This document shows, in pieces, positions 37,101 through 50,600 of a stretch of 64,000 bases of DNA. The notes under the pieces are model-generated. The model did not search any database. It saw nothing but the letters and a program-made list of their open reading frames with translations, and had not been told where the DNA came from. How positions within the stretch are numbered: position 1 is the first letter of the stretch; every line of letters starts with the position of its first letter. The stretch is from Gorsachius magnificus (lineage: Eukaryota; Chordata; Aves; Pelecaniformes; Ardeidae): contig CM067084.1 of the NCBI GenBank assembly GCA_034008185.1, positions 63,998,599 through 64,062,598 of the forward strand, given 5' to 3'. The position numbers and the translations under genes were made by a program.

Positions 37101-37823
37101 TTGAAAGCAGTACTAAAAATAAGTAACAATTGTTTATTCTCTATTCTGATAGAGAAAAGGCCATAAGTGCCTATTTAAATGTGTATTGTTTGTTGGCTGA
37201 TGATTCCATCCATATATAGACTGTAATTTAAAAACCTATGTTGGAGTTGAAGGACAGACACCTTTTGGTCAGTATTGAATTGTGGGGGTGGAGGGAAAGC
37301 CCTTGACTAATCAGATACCAGAGTATAATACAGAGGGAATGCTCCCAGTATGACTTTCAGCTTCTGCTCAGTGTTTTGGAGCACTTTGGAATCAGTTTGA
37401 AGTGGGCATGCATGGCAGATATTGTTGTAAGATGTCTTAAAAACTAAGATGAAATAAATGGTCTTTTTGCTCTTAATTTCTATAGCTCTTCAATAACTAT
37501 TCAATCCAGTCAATTAGTCTGTTGATTAAAAAGGAACAGTATCAAAACTGTGCTTCTGCAATGCACTTCTGATTGTTAGCTCATTAACTAAGTTTTCTTC
37601 TGTGAGTAGTAAACCCATTATGCAAAATTACCTAATGGCACAACAATTTTAAACATTTAAATGTACATGCATTTATTTGGATTTGTTTAATTATTTTCCT
37701 TTTTTATCATATTAGATTTTTTTACCATTATTAACTTCATTGTTTTATTTATCAATATCAAGAGATCAAGCTTTTTCAACACAGTTACACTGCTAATATT
37801 GCTAAATGGTTTCTAATGGTTGA
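28161..37823. other. upstream flanking DNA, no gene seen
   Basis: The first 600 bp (to about 28760) remain moderately GC-rich without a recognisable exon. The remainder is AT-rich unique DNA with homopolymer runs (A-runs near 34581-34608) and an A-run followed by a G-run with one C (35360-35381). A 19-bp E-box palindrome at 31830 is listed separately. No tRNA, snRNA or protein fragment was recognised. Confidence 0.45.
31830..31848. repeat. perfect 19-bp palindrome carrying two E2-boxes
   Basis: TCACCTGAGACTCAGGTGA has 9-bp arms that pair perfectly around a single central A. Each arm contains CACCTG/CAGGTG, the E-box form bound by ZEB and SNAI zinc-finger repressors, which favour paired sites. 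Seen directly in sequence. Binding is inference. Confidence 0.75.
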
Positions 37824-38640
37824 GCGCAGAAAGTTGTGGTCAACGGAGTTAAATCCAGTTGGCACCCGGTCACAAGCGGTGTCCCCCAGGGCTCAGTTCT
37901 AGGGCTGATCTTGTTTAATATCTTTATCAATGACCTGGACGAGGGGATTGAGTGTACCCTCAGTAAGTTTGCAGATGACACCAAATTGGGTGAGAGTGTC
38001 GATCTGCTCAAGGGGAGGAGGGCTCTGCAGAAGGACCTGGACAGGCTGGGTCGATGGGCCAAGGCCAACTGCATGAGGTTCAACAAGGCCAAGTGCCGGG
38101 TCCTGCACTTTGGGTCACAACAACCCCATGCAACGCTACAGGCTTGGGGAAGAGTGGCTGGAAAGCTGCATGGCAGAAAAAGAGCTGGAGGTACTGTTTG
38201 ACAACTGGCTATGTATGAGCCAGCAGTGTGCCCAGGTGGCCAAGAAGGCCAATGGCATCCTGGCTTGTATCAGGATTGGTGTGGCCAGCAAGAGCAGGGA
38301 AGTTATCGTGCCCCTGTACTCGGTGCTGGTGAGGCCACACCTTGAATACTGTGTTCAGTTTTGGGCCCCTCACTACAAGAAAGATTTTGCGTTGCTGGAG
38401 CATGACCAGAGGAGAGCAACAAAGCTGATGAGGGGTCTGGAGCACAAATCTTTCGAGGACCAGCTGAGGGAACTGGGGTTGTTTAGCCTGGAGAAGAGGA
38501 GGCTGAGGGGAGACCTTATCACCCTCTACAACCATCTGAAAGGAGGCTGTAGGAAGGTGGGAGTTGGTCTCTTCTCTCTGGTAACGGGCGTTAGGACGAG
38601 AGGAAATGGTCTGAAGTTGCACCAGGGCAGGTTTAGGTGT
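37824..38640 (+). mobile_element. CR1 LINE, reverse-transcriptase C-terminal half, 3'-truncated
   Basis: Plus-strand CR1 from just before RT motif GVPQGS to the end of the ORF2 coding region ([13 protein letters not shown]). It lacks the 3' UTR and the ATTCTATG tail: similarity stops abruptly near 38640 and AT-rich unique DNA follows. Both ends are therefore missing. The coding remnant has one frameshift (see the next entry). Boundaries are good to about 10-20 bp. Confidence 0.93.
37836..38640 (+). pseudogene. CR1 ORF2 reverse-transcriptase remnant, one frameshift
   Basis: The first frame (37836 to about 38125) has [20 protein letters not shown] and the catalytic FADD motif (37968-37979, followed by TKL), then [14 protein letters not shown]. 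Near 38110-38130 the frame shifts. The second frame continues [10 protein letters not shown]...[16 protein letters not shown]...[14 protein letters not shown]...[20 protein letters not shown] to QGRFR. These are the thumb and C-terminal parts of CR1-type RT. Apart from the single shift the frames are open over 260 codons, so this copy is younger than the one at 23935-25795. Confidence 0.93.
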
Positions 38641-41600
38641 ACATTACATCCACCAGTAATATCTCTTTCCATAATGCACATATTGTCTATGCATATATAA
38701 AATATATTTACATATATAGATTTTATATACAAAATACCACAGTCCTCCAGGAAGTACAACATTGCACATATCATGTGGCACACTGTAGTCATGATATTGC
38801 TTTTCTGTTGCAAAGCAATAGGGACATGTATTTCAAATTAATGAGAATCATTAAATTAAATGTACATAATTATCTTTGAGGTTTCCTAATTCTTATTGTT
38901 CTGCTCTAAGCTCCTTGGATGCGTGAAAAAAGGACTATAACTAAATGGAAGACGCCTCTTGACCATTCCCATGTTGCCCTCTTTCTCTATTATGAAAGTG
39001 TTACTCTTTTTCTGCACCTGACTGATTCCATTCAGCCATTTTGAAATATATATAAAGCCTCAGCAAGAGCTGCTGGATGCCTTTGAGTGGTTTTCTGAGT
39101 TGCTCTGCTCCCTTGAGTTTGAGCTGGGTTTGTGAAAGGTGTCTGCCTGACCTACTAACTCATATTCTAATCAGGAAGACTCTAGACTCTTACATTAATC
39201 ATAAGTCAGAACTAAACAGCTTCCCAAAACCAAATCAAGGAGCAGTCTTATAAACCCAAAAAAAAAAGATAAAAGAAGAGAGACAAATTTCAGAGAAACT
39301 CTAGCTCCAAGGGGAAACAGCAAGCAAAAAAATACTGTATGTAAAACACGTGCATAAAGAAAAAACATCCAAACTAAGCTACATGTGAAAAGGGAAAAAG
39401 ACATTTTAAGCATATGGTGTTACTGTGTACTTACAATAAAGAAAGTTTTAATGACAGTTTTTAGAGAGATTCTTGGTACTATAGTTCTAATAATAACAGT
39501 CATTAGGGTTGAAGCAGTGTCTCATAGTTCTTCACCTAGGTTTCTGGAAAAACACCAAAGCAACTTGACTTTGGCAGCTGGCCTAAAATATTAATAAAAG
39601 AGAATTTTCGTTAAATGATATTATACTATATGCCTTCATCTTTTGGATTTATACTTTACAAAATCACATTGTCTCTTCAACATGATATGAAAGAAACTTG
39701 TTAGCATTGGCCAAGAAGTCTTTCCCCCATCTCCAACCTACTGAAAATCAATGCATTACAACTTGGTTGTAAATTGTTACAGCTTTGACAACTAGAGCAA
39801 TACAGAACTGAAACAAGGGTTGTAAAAAACCTTGATTGCTAATTTCTTATTTTCATAAGTTCATAACTTTTTAAGGAAAGAAATCATCATGATTTCATAA
39901 AAATGGTATAAAAATAACCTACTTCTGTTCTCTATTTTTCTATTTTGAGCTTAGACATGATAAAGATGGACACTCTCAGTGACAACCATTAAAATGTAAA
40001 TTAACTGAAACTTAAAACACCGAGGCTGCAAAAATATTCACGGTCTGCAATTGTGGAACCCTCTGAATGTGTTCTGGTATCACAATCCTCATTCTTAGAA
40101 AATCTTGAAATACTTTTGATATTTATGATAAAGGACGAATTTGTTTTGACACTAACACCTTTGTTCCTTAAATAAAATAGAGTACTTCAAAACTGCTTAC
40201 AGTAAGATTATAACATAATTCCTCTGAGATGATGATCACCAAACTTACAAGCAGGGTTGAATGGAAGTTTAACTATAAAATAATATCTTATTTTTTCCTT
40301 GCGCTAGTGGATTTTGTTTGTTTATTACAGTACTTCACTTGTTGGCATAGCAACAGATTTGAAATCCATTCCTGAGCATCTATGCATGAAAGAGAGCTAT
40401 GACCTCTCTTCCACAGTGGTTCCCCTTTCCCCTTTGGATAAGAACTCTACTTTTGTTTTAGAAACTACACCCCCTACATGTTCCATCAAAACCTGAGATT
40501 TTAAAAGTTTTTTTCCTTGTGAAGCACACCTGTGGGCTCATCCTTCCAGCTGCCTGACACAATCATCCAAATATGCCTACCTGTCTCTCCCAGCCTGCCA
40601 GCTAAGGCAGTGTATGCATGCTGGGATTTTCATCTGAGTAACAGAGCAGCCTAACCCTTTTGTGACTCAGCCAAAGGTGAAGTACATGTTCTTCATCTAA
40701 GGTTTGTTTTGCTTTCAAAAATACATAGCACAGAAATGTTTCTTTTCCGTGTTCTTGCTTAAAGCCATGCAAAAATATACTGGCTGGTACAAGACTGACA
40801 AGAAGATTATAACTTTGAGCTGTCAAACAGTACCACCATTACAACCCTGTGTAGTTTTTGTTAATTCTACTACATTGGCTATTAGACTTCAACCCTTTAT
40901 TGTGCAGACAACACTGAGACAAGTGAGACAGAATGGGAATAGGGATCAGGGAGGGACTGCAGAGTTGGAACAATTTTTTTTCTGTTCTTAAGAGGTTCTA
41001 GACATAAAGCCTGTTTTTTCAAACGTGGATGACTGAAGTGTGTAACCTAAAAATAGTTGACATCAAAAAAAAGGAAGCACATCCATAACAAGTACGTCAG
41101 TCCATACCCAAAAAAATTTGCAGTACAGTGAAGCACCAAGGTGTCTTGCTGAAAATAAGAGACAACACCTTTTATTTTGTGTCCTTCTCATTAATAAACA
41201 ATGCTTTGTTAGTAAAACTAACAACAGGCTTCCTGAGTCATGTAAACATACTGTAGTTGCTGCAGAGCTTCCAAAAAGCCCAAGATATTTTCTAAAATAA
41301 TTCTAGTTTCACATTAAATACCTATTTCTCACAAACAGCATATGGTAGCATGGATTGTTTCCCACCAGTGGAGTATGTGAACTGCTGTTTTTTTATTGGA
41401 GCAAAGTGTTAGAAACAGATGAAAGTAGTTTTGCAACAGAAAGTACAAAGTTCAGTTTATTATGTTGCTTTCTTAAGTGTAGGATAACTCTGAAATTAAG
41501 TCTCTACGTAAATCTTGGGAGTATTTGAGGCATTCTGATGGACTTATATAACTGCTTTGGAAGCCTCCTTGAAGTCATTGTAATATTTACATAAAAACCT

Positions 41601-44600
41601 AATTGCCATTTTCAGAAGTGAGAGGAAGCTGATTAGGAATGTACACTGAAATAATATCAATACAATCCTAAGACAAAGATTTTTTTAAAAGGTATTTAGG
41701 TACTTCATAGTATTTTCACAAGCAGCCAGACAGCCAACACATCTGTGTTCAGGAAAATCTCACTAGCTATTTACTATGTCAGAATCATTGCCCACATCTG
41801 GTGCAAATCTTTCTTTGTTTTCTGATTCCTGTGATTCTCTACATCAATGCACTTCTTTGGAAACCTCAGTCACTGTACAGGTCAGTCCTTGAGATTAAGT
41901 TGAGACTAACCTAAATGTAGATGTTTCCACAAGCAAAGTCTAAACATGGGTTAGAAAAGGAGAAAAGCAATTTTAGTGTTCCTGTAAGAAGAGGTTTTAA
42001 ATTAGGTTTTCTGTTCAGTTTCAAAGCATTGAACAAGTTCCTGGTTTTATTATATCTGCTACAATTAAAATTATTTTCATATTTTTTAGGCTCCAGCAAA
42101 TTAAAGGCTATAATAAATTTGCCTTTAGTATTACTCCATGAGTTTCCTATCAGCTATTTTGCATTTCTTGTTTTATAAAATCTAGTGATGGGTGTCTTGC
42201 CTGTCTTTATACCTATATATAGGCATTTACACAGGTCAATTTACACATTAACAAAATTCGCCCCTGTGAACTCCACCACTTGCACACATAAAAATTACAT
42301 ACACTGAAATTTTTGTGCCACTATCTGCATGTGGTATGAAAATATGATTACATATTGAACATGAAATCTAAATGGTCAATAATCTACATGAAATCTAATA
42401 TGATTACATATTAGACCAGACTTTGCTTTTATGTCTTACTCATAAACATTAAATAGATTAACACGGTACTTTTCTCCTCTCTATTGCTCAACTTTACTTT
42501 GTGTCAGTGATAGGGAGTCTTTGAAGTTTGGTAATATTTACAGTGAAAGTGATGATATCTCTGTACCTGAAACACTAAACTGGACAGTTTTCCAATGAAC
42601 TACAGTAGAGGAAGCCTCAGAAGACAGATGTGCAGTCACTTAGAAAAGAGTGAGCCTTACTGAATAAGCAGGGTTTGCAACAACCTCTTTCTGCATAGAT
42701 TTCTCTTCCAGAAAACAGTCCAGTTTTGTTCATCTTTAATTTACAGATTTAATGAAAATAATAGTCAAGTCAATATGGACATTCATTAAATGGCCAAGTT
42801 CTATATGCCTATTGCATACTTGATAATATGTTGAAATACTCTCTTGAAAATGTTCCCAGGGTTTCATTCTTCAGTATTTATTGCACAGGGTCACCATCTT
42901 ACCCCTTTTAATTGAATCAAAGCAAAAAAACCCTCCAACCCTCCAATAAGACAAGAAAAACCCTGTGTGGAAATGCTCATTTCTGCTGTTCTCAGGTAGT
43001 TTCCTTTTATTAAAATAAAGGGTAGCAAAATTCCTAATTTACAGAAAGAGAATTCAGGTAACAGCCTTTGCATGAGCTCCCATATAAGCTACCAAATTTT
43101 GTTGTGAAATTGAACTCTGTGGAATTACTTTCTGGTGAATACTCATTGAAAACTCATTCAACAAAAGCTGATTTTGGAGCATGATCAATTCTGTAATATT
43201 TTTTGATTGATGATAAATGTATAAATGTATGATAAGCTTTGAAAATTGCCCTGAAGAATTCAAAACAAGACACTTTCTTAAGACACTCTTAGTTATGGAC
43301 AATGTGTCAAACAGACTAACTTTCATTTGAGGGAAATGTGGAAGCGACCAGTCAATATCTCTCCAATGATCTTGTTCTAGACATAGATTTGTAGCAAATT
43401 TATTATACAGTTTTGATTAAAATTCTTCTCCTGAAGCAATACTGTTCAGGTAAACATAGTTTCCACCATAATATTTCCTTTTGAATTGTAAGAATGGAAA
43501 GAAGAACTTCAAGTGCTGGCTGTATATATATGTTTATTGTATTAAAGCCTAGTTGGTCAACAGCTGTGCTCTGCTGTACTGCCATGTGAAATGACCCTTA
43601 CTTTCATTTCACCCTAAGATTCCTTCTAATGGAGAAGAGTGATTTGCATTCTGAGGTCATATAAAAGCTATCCATTACCCACAGAAATCCCACTAGTGCC
43701 AGAGAAGAAAGAAGAATGAAATGCTTGAGAAATTATATTCCATAGAGCTATAGATTATGCTATAGAGGTTGCTCTTAAAAGTTTTCCATATGCCTTAGGT
43801 ATTTAAATTAATTACTCCATTTGCAATATTTCCCAGGAATTCCCTATTGTATATTAATAGTCAGGTTAGGTAAAATTCTTGACAAATTTGAAGACAACTA
43901 CTGCACAAGGCCAGCAGTTGAAAATAATTGAATTCTCACATGATACTTGGTTAAAGGTAATCTATTTTCCCATATTATACTCACACAAAGAATGCTTCCA
44001 TTTTGGGTAATTATGCTGTGATCATAAAGTCACAGCCTGTGGAACATATGAATTACCCTTAAACAGTCTACTACTGACCAAGGCACTTCTATAGAACCAT
44101 AGTAGGGGAAAAAATAGGCAGTTGTGCAGTCCCTTCTCAAGCTAAACTTCTAGGCAAATGTGTAACTTCACCCCATTAGGCCTATAGGTTTAGCAGCATA
44201 TACCTTACAAATCTAATAAAAACACACTGACTAATGCATAATAGCATATACTAATATGCTAACAGAATAGAACATTCAGTTTGACATCTTAATTTCACTC
44301 CATTCGAAATACTATTCTACAACTTTAAAGAGTGTGTTTGTTGCATTAAAATAAAAGCTTAAGTTCTTAAAGCAGTAGCATAATAGCACATTACATGCTA
44401 TTTTGTGAGCAGAGCTGCAATTTAAAGTGGTGTATCTGCATTTGCATTTGAAATTTGCACACATCTTTGCAGTCACACCAGAAGTTAGGTAAAGCATTCT
44501 AGCTCATTCATGGAGAAGGACCTTGGTTATTGCTGCCTTGTGTGTACAGAAGTCTCTGCTTTTATTCTGATTTTCCTTTATCAAACAGTATTCCATGCCA

Positions 44601-47600
44601 TGACAGTCATCAGTCTGTGCTGTTTATCTTTGATCTCACTCCTGTGTATTGATATGCAGGAACACAGCCAACAATTCAGAATTTCCACTCCTTCTCACCA
44701 CTGTTACAAAGTAACTTGGAGGTGGAAATTTTCATTTACACCTTAGGGTCCCTCTGGAAATTTTTTTCTCCCCCTACGTAATTTGAGATATAACAAAAAT
44801 TTAGTATTCTTTCTCCAAACACAGAATAAATGAATACATAGTTATTATGATGGTTTTTACGTTATCTTCTGGTTAGCTCAAAAACCATTCAAGCTAATAA
44901 AAATGCCTTAGAATTTTCTGTATGGTGATAAGCAGAGGGATCGTGTTTTCCATCCAAGATGTGTTTTCAGTATGACAAGTTGCTTTCATTCATTTTCTTT
45001 TTGTTTGGCCTGAGCTGGAGTATGGAAAGTAAAAATGATGGCTTCATTTTGGAATAATTTTTTTCTCAATACTGAGTCAAAACTTACAGAGTTTAGGCAA
45101 GCCCATTCATCTACTAGAATCAGAAGGACTTCTGCTTTCATATGAAGCAAATAATTGGTTCTTATTGCGTGATTTGAATAACAAAACAGTGTTAAAAGGA
45201 ATTTATTTTCAAACAGTATAGCTGGCTTTGTCTTGCTGTCATTTTGTTACAGTATCCTCTGTGCTGTACTTCAGAAGCCTAACAACCTTTTCTGTCTCAT
45301 GTTGCTCTCTATATATTCAAAAATATCCAACAGGAATGTTCCAGTAAGAATTTAGAGCTCTTTTCCTGCTTACACTCAAACTAGCTTCATTTTACGGGTA
45401 AGGAAACACTGGAGGTAAGATTTGTCAGGGTTCGCTAAGGGAATTGGTAAATGAGTCCAGATTCAAACTGTAGTGCTGTTAGATGATCCTTTAGTAAGTT
45501 AGAGGACTTAATTAGTAAGGTATGCAAATAATAAACAAGGTATCTGTTTACTTTGATAAATTAATACAAAATATTTTGATAGTGAGTAATCCAGGTGAAA
45601 AGTAATATTTCAGAGGGAAAAAAAGGCAATAATTTTGGTGATTTGGGTATTACTGTTCTGGAGATGTAATTTCCTGCTGTCTTTAGACCTGAAAATTACT
45701 TGTCATTCCAATACCTATTACTGACACATCTGTCATAAATGGAGATTTTACTGCATCCTCTGTTAATGTGTTACTGTATATGTGACTTCGTGGGTTGTTA
45801 AACTTTTACACCTATTCCAGAATTCAATTTCTTCAAAAACACATGATGATGCACAATTATAATGACGTTCTCAGTTTGAATCAGCATGTTGCAGGCAGTT
45901 ACAGCAACACATTGCCTGTCACTGGAGCTGAGTTGAGATATCTATGCTTCTTTTTATTATTACTATGTAAAATGCCTAAACCAGCATTTGAGCACTGAAA
46001 CCAAAGGGTTGTATTAGCTCCCTTTTCAGAGGCAGTCCTATACAAGTTAAAGCTAAAAAAAAAATAAAATAAATCTGCATGCATATATTTTAAAAAAAAA
46101 CAGATGTTGCTAGTCTTGGGGCCTGTAAGATTAGTATGAAGATAACAAGTTTCACTGAATGTCTTTCATGCTATTGAAACAATAATGCCCGTATTTTTAC
46201 TAGCTGTATTAACTGTTAGAGAATTTATTCCTATAGCAAGAAGCTGTTTAAAAGAAAATTTCTCCTTTCATATTGAGCTTATGGCTTATTACCCAATTAT
46301 TTTTTAACTCACAGAAGGTAATTAGATATGATGGTAACGAAGATTTTTCTTGCTGGATAGTGGATTTATGCCCATGGATTTAGCTTATACTCTATGTTTC
46401 TGTGGCACAGAGGCATATCTTAAACAAATGCTGAATCTTCTCTTAGCATCAAATAAGTTTTCAAAGAGTTCGGATTGCCTTCTCTGAACTGACTAGAAAG
46501 TGTAGCGTGGATCTCTGGCTTGGTAATTGATGGACACTATTAGGTCTTCCCTTCAGGAGGCTACATCAAAACTTCCCCCTCAAGCAGTAGTCTGACACCT
46601 GTGCTTTTATGTTTGACAATCTTGCTAAACAACAAATAACAAATTTCATGCTGTGTCTTAAGATCTGTTGTCTGTCTCATACATTTCTGAAATGCTGGCA
46701 GTCTTTTGGAGGTGGAGTTACTTTGAGCTAGAGTTCCTTCTGATTTTTTTAAACTATTTCTCAGGGTCATGGATCCAGCTACCTGATGATGGACAGGTTG
46801 CTCCAGAAGGTTATTTTTGTAAAGTTACTTGTTTGTCATCAGTTCTGTTCAAGAAATATGTTATCATTATATTTGTTAGTGATTAGTGAAATAGCCATCT
46901 GCCACCAAAGATGTAGTTGAATTACGAAATGTTTGGCAAAAGCTGGGTATTAGAAGGCGGCTAATTAGTAGATGAGTGTCATCAACTGGTTGGAAGCAGC
47001 TGAAGGACCAGGAGAAGTTTCCTGAGCAAGGAAATGCGTGTGTTATTTGCTACTTGGTTAAAAAGCTTCAATTTATACTAACCACTTTACTGCACTTTGA
47101 TGTTCAGAGAATGATATTAACAAATACACTTTTCAACCACTGCGGTTTTGGCATTGTCTAGTCTAGACTATTTTCCCTGTGATTTTCTGGTTTGGTGACT
47201 TTAGTCTAATGAGAGTACTATGGCAGATGATGTTCCACGTTTCCTCTGTTGTAATCATGACATGAAAGTCTACTGAGAACAGGTCTCTCTGAATGTGAGT
47301 AAAAAAAAAGCCAACCAAGCAAAAACCAAACTTCCATCATATTCGATCATTTACTGTCACTGGAAGAGTTTCATAGCTATCTGTCAGCTATTGTAAAAAG
47401 CCCAGTAATACCAAGGGTCTTAATTCCATGTGAAGACTGTACGTAGTTAATCATAAGAACTTTAGAACAACAGTAATACACAACAAAGGCTATAGAATAA
47501 AACATCTGGAATTCATGATAATGCCAATTTATAAAATACTGCTTCCATCATATATCATATCATATCACATGTACAAAGTCCATATAGTCTTCCAATTATT

Positions 47601-50600
47601 TATGACAGAATGTTGCTGTTTTGAATTATAAATCCTAACATAGGAATTAACTACTTAAATTGTTGTCTCTCTTGTTAGGTGTCTAAGTTAAGTAGACATT
47701 CCCTCATATCCATGAATTCTTAGTTTTCCTCTGAGCATTTTAATACTTGTTTTCTAATGGTTTAGTAATCGTAATGCAAGAAATGGTAGTCTGAGCTCTA
47801 TATGATGCAGTATGGTGCCATGTGGAAAGACTTGCAATAGCCTTATTGTTACCTGAGGTATCAGTGGCAGGGTAGGCACCATAGAGTTTAAGTTATGCCT
47901 TGAAGTAGTCTTTTAATTTTAAAAGGTGTGGTGCTATATAGCTAACATGAGGTCTTTTCTTCTGCTGGTTTGCTGATCATCTTTGTCAATACATCAGGAT
48001 CCATGTAGCCAGACAGCCTTTTTATCTTTGCGAGTCAGTCAGTGCCACATGAGAATGAAGACTTGATAAATCCTGGCAGCTGAAGCTAGGCTCGTGAGCC
48101 TGATTGCTGGTTTACCACAAACTTGCCAGAGTTTCAAGGCTATTACACAGGTTGCTTTTGGTTATTAAAATAGTTTCCTAGCTAAATTTATGTCCTACTT
48201 GTTCAGTTCTGTTGCCTGGTGCTTGTCCTGTTCTCTCCATCTAATCTTTGCTTTTTTTGACTTTGGCACCATTCCTGGCAATATTTGCTGCATAGACCTT
48301 TGACTGTGGAATCAATTTCTTCCCCATTTCGTGACCTTACTTGCCCTGGCTATGGTAGCAACTTGCCATCTCCATTTCTGATTCCATTTTGTCTGACAGT
48401 TTGTGCCCTAATAGTATTAAATGTGTACATATGCCATTTAAAAAGTAATTTATTCTGTAAACTGTCCTTCTGTTTCTCCTGTTAAAGTAGGATCGAGAAG
48501 GTGAAATGATCTAACAGAGTTTAAAGAATGCAAACCTGTAATTTAATTTCTGATCCAACAGTTCAGTCACAACCTCTCCCCATAAAAAAAAAAAAAAAGT
48601 CACATGCAGTGGGTACTTTAGGTCAGGTCATCCCTAATGAGTGAGTGACAGTATTTCCTTTATATAGTTGTCACTCCTAAAACAGGCTTTATTGGGTGGT
48701 ATTCAGAACAAGCCCCAAAGTCTGCTTTATGGAGGAATAATTACTTTTGCAAGAGATTGGTTGTTACTTTTGTGACAGAACTGAGGTACCTGATGTGACA
48801 AGGCAGTGTGGTGACTAATCATGTGCCTTCTGGCTCATACGAAAAAGGAATAATATGGACGTTAACAATGTTAACTCTTATGCTAATAAACCAATTAATG
48901 TTTTCACTATACGCTGCAGTAGCCCTAGCTGCATGGGTCAAGTCCTGCTAAGGACCACTTGATATAAGCTGGGAAAAGGTTATGCATACTCCTTCTTGAC
49001 CCTTACTTTCTGGTTTATTTGTTGGTTCCCCTGAACATAAAGAATGTGAAAGGCCTGAAATGGTCTCCAAAGTGTTTTAACCTTAGTGGGAGGGAAGTGC
49101 AACAGAAGTGAACTGTCTTTGTGGTCTGCTTTTGTTGCTGACATATCTCACAGCCAGACTGAAGCTGAAAGTAGGGATTCCCTTTCCGTGTTAGCTTCCC
49201 TTTAAAGCTAGGAATAGTACAGTGTGGAAATGTTGGAAAGTTGTAGGTGGCTGAGGTTGTCTATGTTTGTGCCACCTGTTCAAAGTGGCAAAGAATTAAT
49301 TTTTCTTGAATAATATTTATTGGTTAGTTATATTGTTCACATAATCTATTTTATCCTTCAAATGTGCTTTCAGGAATTGGAAAATTGCTGTAGTTCCTTT
49401 GTAGCTCTGGTTTCCTATGGTTTCCTGGCTTCCTGCCCCTTGCTCCTACCAGGGTCTGTGTCACCTCTGGGAAATATTGTCATGAATCCTTTGGATTTCT
49501 TGAGTTTATACGTACCTTTATCTTACTGGAACTAGCCTATGCTGATAATACTTGGTCACTCAGCTGACTCTGTGAATCATTAACTGTACAACTCTGCCTC
49601 TATGATAATTAAATAGGAATTCTATTGCAGAAAGGGGAGGAAAATAGAAGAGGTAAGCAAACAAACAAATAAAATCCACCAAGGCAAACACATTGCTGTG
49701 CAATCTCCCTCCCCCCAACCCCAATATTCTCATGTAGGAACATGAAGAGGTATTTATTCTGTGTGAATGTTGTAAAGACAGACCTCATATGAAGTGGCAT
49801 GAACCTTAGACAATCAAGCCCTGGTATTTCCAAGAGCAAAGAAGGCCTAAGAATTAAAACTGGCAATTTAGGATGAAGTTTGATTCTTATGTCAAAAGAG
49901 CAGTGAATCTGGAGTTGGGGGAGCTGATCTAAATCATCTAACTGACACAGAATGGTGCCTATGAATCTTCTTTTTAGTGACCCCCAAAAATGAGAAGCAG
50001 TGAGGGAAATCTACCTTTATTGGATCTTCTAAGCTAACTCTTGGCAATAAATCCATTTTCTTCAGCACCGCCTGTATCTGTACCTTGTACATGCAACTCA
50101 GTGAGCTCAACATTGTGTGAAGAATAAACTAGGATGCCCTTGCATATTAATCTAGCCTACGACCTGGTAATTTCTTCTTTTTTCCATCTCTTTTGAAAAT
50201 ATAAACATTCATAGGTGCTAACAAACCGTATCTCTCAAATCTCAAAAGCAGCAAGCAGTGCCACATTTAGTATTCTCATGAACTGTATCATACAGGTCAT
50301 GACTCTTTCTTCTTACAGGCACATCTTTGAGGTTCAGATCAATTTTATCTTTAACATATTTAAAAAAGAAGGTTTCTATCTGTTACAGTTGTTGAGAAGA
50401 GCATGAAAGTGTGAAAATGTTATTTCTGTGTACACTAAGGATGTGTAAGTGGAAACAAAAATGAGTTTCAGGCTTACAGTATTCCAGATAATACCATGCT
50501 TTGTTGATGGGAAGGAGGAATTAACCTCGTGGTTTTGGATGATCAGAATGGCAATACTTAGTACTAAGCTTTTAATACACAGTATTCATTATTTCACATT

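Noticed and set aside
42212..42223. CCTATATATAGG as an SRF CArG box
   Set aside because: The A/T core is eight bases, not six, and AT-rich palindromes are frequent here.
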